From contig CAKPOC010000024.1 of NCBI GenBank assembly GCA_934169535.1, positions 1 through 16,203 of the forward strand: DNA of 16,203 nt. Reading direction: 5' to 3'. Each line of letters begins with the position of its first letter. The first letter of the stretch is position 1. This document shows, one piece after another, positions 9,270 through 16,203 of this stretch. Both the position numbers and the translations under genes were made by a program. The notes beneath the pieces are model-generated. The model saw nothing but the letters and a program-made list of their open reading frames with translations, did not search any database and was not told the origin of the DNA. This DNA is from an uncultured Clostridia bacterium (GTDB lineage Bacteria; Bacillota; Clostridia; TANB77; CAG-508).

Positions 9270-9404
9270 TTATGAGTACTTAAAAACCCGAAAGATTAGA
9301 AAATGATTAATGTTTTTATAAAAATTAGTAAATTTTATGAAGATAAGCAGCGTAACAAAAATGTAATAAAAAAGAAAATAAAAAGCAATAAAATCAGACA
9401 ACAT
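9270..9404 (-). CDS. Possible 44-residue hydrophobic membrane peptide
   Basis: On the minus strand, ATG at 9404-9402 is preceded by AGGAGA (9416-9411) with a 6-nt gap, and the frame ends at TAA (9272-9270), 4 nt before the hairpin terminator. The peptide begins MLSDFIAFYFLFYYIFVTLL. It has one probable membrane helix (about residues 5-23), followed by a Phe-rich basic tail with three Lys and one Arg. An upstream in-frame ATG (9458) gives 62 residues but has no ribosome binding site, so the shorter form is preferred. A TATACT box (9485-9480) could be a -10, but it has no convincing -35. Caution: the reverse of an A-rich stretch encodes Phe/Ile/Leu/Tyr by composition, so this frame could be accidental. 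Size and hydrophobicity recall type I toxin peptides, but no specific family is recognised. Confidence 0.33.
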   Translation of the reverse strand: MLSDFIAFYFLFYYIFVTLLIFIKFTNFYKNINHFLIFRVFKYS

Positions 9405-9423
9405 AAAACATCTCCTAAAACCC

Positions 9424-9453
9424 TTGACAATAGCGAATTTAAAGGAAAATAAA
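9424..9453 (+). promoter_or_regulatory. Candidate sigma-A promoter P1 upstream of the second gene
   Basis: A perfect TTGACA -35 (9424-9429) is separated by 18 nt from AATAAA (9448-9453), which matches 4 of 6 bases of the -10 consensus. Transcription would start near 9460, giving a leader of roughly 95 nt. The -10 is weak, so this is tentative. Confidence 0.4.
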
Positions 9454-9492
9454 AACATTATGGGAAAACATGTAAAAAAAGTATATTGAATT

Positions 9493-9519
9493 TTGAAAAC
9501 CGTTGTGGTAAGCTATAAA
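9493..9519 (+). promoter_or_regulatory. Candidate sigma-A promoter P2 upstream of the second gene
   Basis: TTGAAA (9493-9498, 5 of 6) is followed after a short 15-nt spacer by TATAAA (9514-9519, 5 of 6). The predicted start near 9526 would give a short leader of about 30 nt that contains the ribosome binding site. The spacer is below the 16-18 nt optimum. Confidence 0.4.
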
Positions 9520-9544
9520 AGAAGATTTTTGGCAAAAAAATAAC

Positions 9545-9550
9545 AAGGAG
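9545..9550 (+). promoter_or_regulatory. Ribosome binding site of the second gene
   Basis: AAGGAG lies 6 nt before ATG 9557. It fixes the start codon, and the start is immediately followed by a signal-anchor sequence (MKKYIIFFITIGLILGAVLT). Confidence 0.85.
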
Positions 9551-9556
9551 AAAATT

Positions 9557-12500
9557 ATGAAAAAATATATTATATTTTTTATAACTATAGGACTAATTTT
9601 AGGAGCTGTACTTACTGTAAGTGTAATGAATGTACAAAACAGTAAAAAGCTAGAGTTTAGCGAGTCTGGATACATTTTAAATGGCTCATCAGACAGGTAT
9701 TATTTTTACGAAAAGGAAAAATACACAAACTCTTATGGTGATAAAATTGTGTTTAATGATACAGAAGGAACAAAAGTAACTTTAAATAACAGTAATTTTA
9801 TACACTATACAAGTGGAAATATTCAGGCTCTTCAAGATGGAGTTCTATTAGACCTTGAAAAAATAAATGATGATCCAATTGTGTACTATAATGTTCTAGC
9901 AAATAAGGAAGTAAAGAAAATATCAAACAGATACACAGTTCAAAATTTAAAACAAGATGTGTCTTTTGAAGAAGCAATTTGGAAAATATCAGCAAACAAA
10001 TACTTAATTCTTGCAAACAACATGAAGGTAACATTAAACAATGGAAATACAAAAGATATAGAAGGATACTTAGAACTAGAATATTCTGACAACGAAGTTG
10101 TAAAAATGTATAACCAAGAATTTAATTATCAAACAATATCACAAGATTCGTTTATAGAATTAAGTAATGGAGCAAAGCTAAGCTTAGGTACAAAAATAAT
10201 AAGTGTAAATGATGAAAATAAAATGAGCTTAGAAGACATGATAATAAATTCAAATGATAATGTTACACTTGTAGACTTAACAAATACAGAGACAGAAAAC
10301 AATGTAGAAGAAAACACTGAAGCAAACAACGAAGAAACAAATAATACTATAGCAAATGGAGGAACAAGTTCAAGCACAGTAACAAATAACAATAATAGCT
10401 CTACATCAACAGTAATTGGAGGCTCAAGTAATGCAAACACAGCAGCACCAGCAGAAAATGCAGTAGAATTTAATGTAGAAGTTGCAAACATAATTTATCA
10501 ATATATATCAAATAATCAAACAAAAGTAGATGAAACAGAAACAAAGAAGGAGCCAAAAGTACAATTAAATGACATGGAAATTTCATCAGTTGGAATAAAA
10601 GGGGCAATACAAATAACTGATGATGATGATTTACTATCAAAAAATGACAATGTTATAGTTAAACTACAAAATAATAGCACAGGCAAAGTTGTTTATTTAG
10701 ATGAAGAAAGCTATGGAACATTTGATATACCACTAGATGTACAAAATTTATTGCCAAATACAAGTTATTCAGTAATAGTAACCGCAACATATTCTTTAAA
10801 TGACAATGTATATACAAAAAATTTCTTATACAAAACTTTTGTAACATCTTCTATAGGAGTTGAAATTGGCAAAGAAGCATATACTTCAAATTCATTAATA
10901 TTTAATTTGAAATTTGAAGATGAAAATGTAGATAGTGCAACAGTAACACTTTTAGATGCAAATGGAAATGCAATTCCAAATCAAACTCAAACAAGAAAAA
11001 ATAGTAATGGAACAGAAGAAATCGAATTTACAGGACTTACAGCAGATACAAATTACATTGCTAAAGTATCAGGCATAAGCTACAATGGAGCAGTTCAAGA
11101 AGGCGAAAATTGGGAAATAACATATAATGCAAAAACTTTAAAAAATAAAGCAAGCATTGATGAATTAAATTATTCAATAAACAAAAGAGATAGCAAATTT
11201 AAATTAAACATAGACAAAGTTACAGATGATAATCAGGCAATTCAATCTTACACATATTACGTATATGAATTTAAAACAATTTTAAATGAAGATGGCTTAT
11301 ACGAAACAACATATGATACACAAAATCCAGTATATCAAACACAAACAACCCAAAAGGACATTGAGGTAGATGTTGCAAGCGAAGGAACTGGAATTGTAAG
11401 AGGAAAAACATATGGATTTAAAGTAGTTGCAACAACATATGATAACGAAAAATATGTAGAGATAGAAAGTAAAATTGCAGGAGCATTTACATTAAACGGA
11501 AAATCTTTCCCTAATGTAAAATTTACAAAAGTATCAAATAACGATTATGAAACAACTGAAATAATAGGATATTTAGATATTATAGATAACGAAAGAACAG
11601 TTGTTGTAGATGCCAATAATCCTTTAACTATAAGTTATTTTAGTGACGTGGTAGAAACAACAACATATTTAAAAATAACAAGTTTAGATTCATATGGCGA
11701 TAATTCTTCATATGGTAGAACAGAAGATGTTGATGGAAATAGTGTAATAAGAATAAATATAGACTTAGGAAACACAGGTAATCAAACCAATGGATTAAAA
11801 GCTCAAACATCATATACATTTTCAGTTTATGGAACAGTAGATTTGCAAGATGAAGAAAGCATAAACGGTGGTTATAAAAACGCTTATATAGGAAGCAGTA
11901 TAATTACAACAGATAAATATAATCCAATAGAGGCAACTTTGGAAGTACCAGAAAATGCGCCAGCAGAAAATGCGTTTACAGTAGATGTTGGACTTACAGC
12001 AGACTCGGTTGCATCTAAGCAAAGTTTATCAAGTGTAGATATTTTAGTATATGAAGGCTCAGGAGATATAAACAGTGGCGATTACAACTACTGGTCAAGA
12101 ACAATTACAAACAAAAATTATGGTGACGTTGTTAAAAATGCAAAAAATCAAACAAATATAACAAGTATTCAAGACTTATTCTTTGATAATAAATTAGTAG
12201 TAACTCCATCTTTAATAGGAGGATCAGCAGAAAGCAGCTACACAGAAGCAAAATACCAAGTAATAGTTACAGCAACTGTTGATGGAACAAAGTACACTAA
12301 TAAAATTCCGGTAAAAGCAGCAGATGATGGAAACGAAAATACAGGGGATACAACATACACAAACAAAGTAAGCAAAGAAACATACACAGCAGCATACATT
12401 ATAGTTGATGGCAAAGGAACAACAGCAGACGTTTCTGAAGAAATTGTAAAACCAAAGACAAAACCAATAACAAATGCAGAATCTACTAAATATGGAATTG

Positions 12501-15391
12501 CAAAAGACGATAAACTAGAAGACAATACAGTAGTAGGATACAACGTTTCAACAAACTTTAAAAATACAGGTTCATTAACTGCAAAGACTATAACATATTA
12601 TGTATGGGATTACGAGGGAAATCCAATATATGAAACAGATTCAAATGGCAAAGTTGTAACAGACGCAAGTGGAAATAAAGTACAACTATCTAAAACAATA
12701 AACTTTTCAACACAGGAAAAAGCACCATCTGCAACTTTTGAAGTTGGCTATGGAACAACAAATTCAGTTACTAAAGATAATGAAACAGGAAAACTACACA
12801 GAGGAGATGGCTACATATTCTCATATGTAGTAACATATAAAGACAACTCTGGAAATGACATAGTGTGGCCATTAAATATTAAAGATGATGATGGAAAAGA
12901 AAAATATACAATAAAAAGTTTGCAGACAGACGTGGTATATCCACAAAAGCAAAATCCAATTTTAGTGTTATATCCACTAACTTCAGATAAAACAACAGTA
13001 ACATATAAATATTCTTGCAAAGATGTGGACCTAGCGCTCCAATACAACGAAAGTGATACAGGAGAATATGCACATTTAATGCTTGCAGTTGATGGTTCAA
13101 TACAAAGCACTAATATTCAGATAAAAACAGATGGAGTAATGGACAACTTAGCAATTGCAATACCTAAGACAAATGCAGTATATGAACTAAGATATAACGA
13201 AAGTACAAATAAAGCACAAAATGGTTCAATATACAAAACTATAACAGCAGTAACACAAAAATTTGAAGGAGTTGTAAATTGTGACAGCGTTGCAGTAGAA
13301 AGCATAACTTACGATAACGATAAGGTTCCAAACAGCATTAAAATTAAATTAGGCGGAGACAATGTAGAAAGAGTTGCAGCAATAAAAGCAAAATTTACAA
13401 GAGAGGGTCAAACACTAGAGAGTAAGTTAATAAGCACAACTGTAGAAAATGGCGAAATATTTGCAAATGTAGACTTACTAGAGCTTCATGAATCAAATCA
13501 AAACTTTAATGACTTTATAGGAAAAAGAGCAACAATTAGCCTAGAACTTTACTACGATAATGGAGTAATAGGATTTGAACCAACAGACAAAACTCCATAT
13601 TCAGCATATGCAACATCAGATGGAACATATTTAAAACTAAACAATCTTACTTTTGAAAAAGCATCAAATATTTCAGGAAACATGTATGGATACACATTTT
13701 CAGCAGGATCTGATAGCGCATCATTAGGACTAACAGCTATTAGTCAAATAAATAATTCTGCATCAGGAGAAACTATAAGTTTACAATATTCTGAAAAAGG
13801 ATTAAAGCAAAATCAAACTGTAATAGTTCAAAAGAAAATAGCAACAAAAGAATTAGAAACAGGAAGAAATATTATTATACAAAGTTTAAGAGCTGGAATA
13901 AGAGTAGAAAGAATAAATGGAAGCATCAAGCAAGCAGAAATAACTGCAAAACTTGTAAAACCAGCTTCAATGACGATTTCAGGGGGAATAGTTGCAGAAA
14001 TTTACCATTCAAAAAATAAAAATGCAGTTCCAGATTGGAGCGACACAAATATTGTAAGAACAAAAATAATACAAGAAAATGAATTTGATAATACAATAAC
14101 TTTAGACAACTTAGCACCAGCAGAATACTATTTTATAAGATTTAAATATCAAGATAGCGAAAGCGGAAATGACGTATTTTTATATGATATGGAAACAAAA
14201 GAGGTTGGAAAAGTTTATAAATTTGAAACTCTTGCAACTGTAGGAATAAACACAATAGAAGTAACATATGAACCAGTAAAATATACCGAAAAATATTTAA
14301 AAATTTCATATAAATTAGACCAAACAAGATCTAACATGTATGAGTATACAAAATATGCTATTTTGGATAAAGATGGAAACAAGGTTAATTTAAAAGAAGA
14401 AAATATAGTAAAACTTACAAGTGCGAACTATAGTGTAAACGAAAATGGCGAGATTGTAGTAACAAATACAAACTATGGAACTGAAAATAAGCAAGAAACA
14501 ATTGAAGAGAAAATTTCAATAAAACCAGATATTAATCAATTAAAAATAGGTGAAGAATATACAATAAAAATTACGCCAATGGTTAATTATGATGGCAAAG
14601 TAATAGAAATTGAAACAGAAAGTGAAAAATTTACAATCGATGAATTTAAAAATCCACTAATAGGTCTTACAATGAAAAGACAAAATTTAACACAGGATGG
14701 AGTTCAAAAAAATTATTTAAGAGTTATTACAACTATTAAAGATACTGACGCTATGATTTACGGAAGCAATTATGGCGAATATGAAATACATGTATATAAA
14801 TATACAGGAACAGTTCCAACATTTGAACCAGAAAACGAAGTCCAAATTTATAGCACACCTTTAGGAAGCGAGCAACTTACAGGAAATACATTTAATATAA
14901 AAGATAATGGAACAAATTTCTCTGTTTATGTTCAGCCACAGGATATAGATTACAGAACATACAACTATATTGCAGTAATAAAATTAAAATATGATAGAGA
15001 AGATAATGGAACATTAGAAGACCACGAAGAAAAATATTCTATAAGCAAAATTAACAATAGCGAAGGTGTTGCAATAGGAAGTAGTGCTTTAGTACAAGAA
15101 AATGGCGTTTGTGAAATGCGTTTTTATGATAGCTATTACAACGTACAAAAAATAAATAAAGTAACTTATACTTTATATAATTTAACTAACAGTCAAACTT
15201 TAAGTGGTTCATTTGAGCCAGAATGGCTACAAAGGGAGGACCCAGAAAACCCAGGAATTTCATACTACAGATTCATATTACCAGAAACATTTAAAACAAG
15301 CGGAACATATACAATTCAAATGAATTTGTTTGTTAATGATACACTTGTAGGTTCAATAAGCAATACAGCATATATAACAAAAAATAATTAG
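9557..15391 (+). CDS. Giant N-terminally anchored surface protein with Fn3/Ig-like domain array
   Basis: The protein has 1944 residues and ends in TAG. Residues 4-24 form a basic-then-hydrophobic signal-anchor with no clear A-x-A cleavage site, so the body is probably extracellular and tethered by the N-terminus. Residues 30-240 are a globular beta-rich domain containing WKISANKYLILANN (142-155); it is clearly related to the same region of the next gene. Residues 240-302 are an Asn/Thr/Ser/Glu linker. From about 333 to the end runs a series of Fn3/Ig-like domains, with diagnostic strands NLLPNTSYSVIV, GLTADTNYIAKV, GLKAQTSYTFSV, NLAPAEYYFIRF and QLKIGEEYTIKI. The final domain ends right at the stop codon; there is no C-terminal membrane segment, LPxTG or SLH. 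No catalytic motif was seen. It has its own upstream promoter candidates and a 26-nt gap to the next gene, which implies co-transcription. A stalk or adhesin role is inferred. Confidence 0.93.
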   Translation: MKKYIIFFITIGLILGAVLTVSVMNVQNSKKLEFSESGYILNGSSDRYYFYEKEKYTNSYGDKIVFNDTEGTKVTLNNSNFIHYTSGNIQALQDGVLLDLEKINDDPIVYYNVLANKEVKKISNRYTVQNLKQDVSFEEAIWKISANKYLILANNMKVTLNNGNTKDIEGYLELEYSDNEVVKMYNQEFNYQTISQDSFIELSNGAKLSLGTKIISVNDENKMSLEDMIINSNDNVTLVDLTNTETENNVEENTEANNEETNNTIANGGTSSSTVTNNNNSSTSTVIGGSSNANTAAPAENAVEFNVEVANIIYQYISNNQTKVDETETKKEPKVQLNDMEISSVGIKGAIQITDDDDLLSKNDNVIVKLQNNSTGKVVYLDEESYGTFDIPLDVQNLLPNTSYSVIVTATYSLNDNVYTKNFLYKTFVTSSIGVEIGKEAYTSNSLIFNLKFEDENVDSATVTLLDANGNAIPNQTQTRKNSNGTEEIEFTGLTADTNYIAKVSGISYNGAVQEGENWEITYNAKTLKNKASIDELNYSINKRDSKFKLNIDKVTDDNQAIQSYTYYVYEFKTILNEDGLYETTYDTQNPVYQTQTTQKDIEVDVASEGTGIVRGKTYGFKVVATTYDNEKYVEIESKIAGAFTLNGKSFPNVKFTKVSNNDYETTEIIGYLDIIDNERTVVVDANNPLTISYFSDVVETTTYLKITSLDSYGDNSSYGRTEDVDGNSVIRINIDLGNTGNQTNGLKAQTSYTFSVYGTVDLQDEESINGGYKNAYIGSSIITTDKYNPIEATLEVPENAPAENAFTVDVGLTADSVASKQSLSSVDILVYEGSGDINSGDYNYWSRTITNKNYGDVVKNAKNQTNITSIQDLFFDNKLVVTPSLIGGSAESSYTEAKYQVIVTATVDGTKYTNKIPVKAADDGNENTGDTTYTNKVSKETYTAAYIIVDGKGTTADVSEEIVKPKTKPITNAESTKYGIAKDDKLEDNTVVGYNVSTNFKNTGSLTAKTITYYVWDYEGNPIYETDSNGKVVTDASGNKVQLSKTINFSTQEKAPSATFEVGYGTTNSVTKDNETGKLHRGDGYIFSYVVTYKDNSGNDIVWPLNIKDDDGKEKYTIKSLQTDVVYPQKQNPILVLYPLTSDKTTVTYKYSCKDVDLALQYNESDTGEYAHLMLAVDGSIQSTNIQIKTDGVMDNLAIAIPKTNAVYELRYNESTNKAQNGSIYKTITAVTQKFEGVVNCDSVAVESITYDNDKVPNSIKIKLGGDNVERVAAIKAKFTREGQTLESKLISTTVENGEIFANVDLLELHESNQNFNDFIGKRATISLELYYDNGVIGFEPTDKTPYSAYATSDGTYLKLNNLTFEKASNISGNMYGYTFSAGSDSASLGLTAISQINNSASGETISLQYSEKGLKQNQTVIVQKKIATKELETGRNIIIQSLRAGIRVERINGSIKQAEITAKLVKPASMTISGGIVAEIYHSKNKNAVPDWSDTNIVRTKIIQENEFDNTITLDNLAPAEYYFIRFKYQDSESGNDVFLYDMETKEVGKVYKFETLATVGINTIEVTYEPVKYTEKYLKISYKLDQTRSNMYEYTKYAILDKDGNKVNLKEENIVKLTSANYSVNENGEIVVTNTNYGTENKQETIEEKISIKPDINQLKIGEEYTIKITPMVNYDGKVIEIETESEKFTIDEFKNPLIGLTMKRQNLTQDGVQKNYLRVITTIKDTDAMIYGSNYGEYEIHVYKYTGTVPTFEPENEVQIYSTPLGSEQLTGNTFNIKDNGTNFSVYVQPQDIDYRTYNYIAVIKLKYDREDNGTLEDHEEKYSISKINNSEGVAIGSSALVQENGVCEMRFYDSYYNVQKINKVTYTLYNLTNSQTLSGSFEPEWLQREDPENPGISYYRFILPETFKTSGTYTIQMNLFVNDTLVGSISNTAYITKNN

Positions 15392-15402
15392 AAAGTATAT
15401 TT

Positions 15403-15410
15403 AGGAGGTG
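15403..15410 (+). promoter_or_regulatory. Strong Shine-Dalgarno that fixes a TTG start
   Basis: AGGAGGTG sits 7 nt before TTG 15418, which is ideal spacing. The in-frame ATG at 15445 has only a weaker AGGA (15435-15438) upstream. The TTG start is therefore preferred and adds nine residues before that Met. Confidence 0.75.
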
Positions 15411-15417
15411 AAACCAT

Positions 15418-16203
15418 TTGAGAAATTTAACAGCAGGAAATAAAATGAATTTTACAATATTTGCATTTATAGTATTAGTAATTTTGTTAATCCTTGCAGG
15501 AGCAGTTTTTATAGTATTAAAAAATGGTAAAACAGAATATGAGGTTTCAAGTTCTATATGTACTTATGATTCTAATTTGAATTATATAGAGCTAGGAAGT
15601 GATGGAGTGGTTACTAAAAAGTGGACAGGCGGTTATTATTTAACCGAAAATGATACAAAAGAAGAATATAACTTAGGTAATTACTCAGTAGTATATGATA
15701 AAAACAGAAATGCAGTTTCTCTTTTCGGAGACTTTTACCAAGTCTTCGAAGGAGGAAATGTAAATAAATTAACAGATTACAACACAATAACAGGAACTAA
15801 TGAATGTAAATTTTTCAAAATAGAAGATAGAAAATATTTAATAATTGCACCTAATATAGAAAATAATACAGGTTCACTTAGCGCTAAAAACTATTTACTT
15901 GTAATAGTTGACAAATTAGGAAATGCACAATTATTAAATAACGAAATTAATGCTAAAACAATCAAAGAAATGATTATAAGTACAAGCGATTTTGATTTTG
16001 ATGTAGCAAATGAAAAACTTGTATATAAACAAGAACAGGCTTCAATAAATTTAAAGAAAATTTTAGGAAGTACAAATGAACATGTTCAAGTAGCAAAAGA
16101 GGAAAAAGAGGAAAACACAGAAGAAAATAATGAAGCAAAAGACACAAATGTAAGCCAAGTAGGTGGAAATAATTACAGTTCAACTACAAATAATAATAAT
16201 TCA
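15418..16203 (+). CDS. N-terminally anchored surface protein, paralogue of the upstream gene (3' partial)
   Basis: 262 codons are visible and the frame is open to the window edge. The start is TTG, chosen for the AGGAGGTG site. A short basic head is followed by a transmembrane anchor (about residues 11-35), then a beta-rich domain (about 40-215) and a Glu/Asn/Thr/Ser linker (from about 220). FKIEDRKYLIIAPN (133-146) aligns with WKISANKYLILANN (142-155) of the preceding protein. A further gap-free block shares Y-L at its start and N-x-E-(I/F)-N-x-x-T-I at its end. The linker also shares EENTE-x-NNE and TNNNNS with the upstream protein. It very probably continues into a long Fn3-like array as its neighbour does, but that part is not visible. 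The 26-nt gap with no terminator indicates the same operon. Confidence 0.88.
   Translation, partial: MRNLTAGNKMNFTIFAFIVLVILLILAGAVFIVLKNGKTEYEVSSSICTYDSNLNYIELGSDGVVTKKWTGGYYLTENDTKEEYNLGNYSVVYDKNRNAVSLFGDFYQVFEGGNVNKLTDYNTITGTNECKFFKIEDRKYLIIAPNIENNTGSLSAKNYLLVIVDKLGNAQLLNNEINAKTIKEMIISTSDFDFDVANEKLVYKQEQASINLKKILGSTNEHVQVAKEEKEENTEENNEAKDTNVSQVGGNNYSSTTNNNNS

Larger units (their letters stand above)
9222..9556. other. Intergenic region between the giant gene and the second gene
   Basis: This is the only gap over 300 bp on the plus strand. From left to right it contains a 13-bp perfect hairpin (9234-9265), an A-rich stretch (9280-9420) with a possible 44-codon minus-strand reading frame, a perfect TTGACA box (9424-9429), a TATAAA box (9514-9519) and the AAGGAG ribosome binding site of the downstream gene. 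I see no tRNA and no riboswitch consensus that I can recognise. Confidence 0.8.

Noticed and set aside
9313..9324. Palindrome TTTTTATAAAAA as an operator
   Set aside because: It is pure A/T in an A-rich stretch and easily arises by chance. No second copy was found near the promoters.
9460..9556. Riboswitch or structured leader before the second gene
   Set aside because: I could not recognise a known consensus such as a c-di-GMP aptamer, and I saw no long stem apart from the terminator hairpin upstream.
9557..15391. Enzyme domain in the 1944-residue protein
   Set aside because: I looked for HExxH and other obvious catalytic motifs and found none. Sequences such as LHESNQ and DHEEKY do not fit a zinc-protease motif.
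15445..15447. ATG 15445 as start of the third gene
   Set aside because: Only a weak AGGA precedes it, while TTG 15418 has AGGAGGTG at ideal spacing. It remains a fallback.

Overview
The window is very AT-rich with a strongly A-biased plus strand. It uses the standard bacterial code (TAA and TAG stops, many TGG Trp codons), A-ending codons, strong AGGAGG-type Shine-Dalgarno sites and a TTG start. This suggests a low-GC Bacillota, probably an uncultured Clostridia-like gut lineage. That placement is an inference from composition and gene style, because the window has no RNA gene or housekeeping marker.

The whole plus strand is taken up by a cluster of giant exported surface proteins. (1) Positions 1-9221 hold the 3' part (3072 codons visible) of a very large protein. 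It has a fibronectin-III-like stalk, a jelly-roll module resembling carbohydrate-binding or phage-tail modules, three large homologous beta-solenoid modules rich in GLUG-type GG-x-x-G repeats, a membrane-proximal beta-rich domain and a C-terminal transmembrane anchor. (2) Positions 9222-9556 are the only long non-coding stretch. It holds a perfect 13-bp hairpin terminator, an A-rich stretch that may carry a 44-residue membrane peptide on the minus strand, and two candidate promoters plus the ribosome binding site for the next gene. (3) Positions 9557-15391 encode a 1944-residue protein with an N-terminal membrane anchor, a 200-residue globular domain, an Asn/Thr/Ser/Glu linker and a long series of fibronectin-III/Ig-like domains. 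(4) Positions 15418-16203 hold the start of a third protein that shares the anchor, globular domain and linker plan of the second. It follows only 26 nt downstream in the same apparent operon and runs off the window.

The three proteins look like one surface apparatus. Two paralogues are anchored by their N-termini and carry long Fn3-like stalks, and a giant beta-solenoid protein is anchored by its C-terminus. No catalytic motif (for example HExxH), sortase LPxTG motif or S-layer-homology repeat was seen, so adhesion, glycan binding or cell-envelope structure is more likely than enzymatic activity. The most notable points are the shared, unrecognised N-terminal domain, the triplicated linker-plus-solenoid modules, which recall the non-catalytic region of streptococcal M26/Zmp proteases, and the possible minus-strand small gene that shares a terminator with the giant gene.
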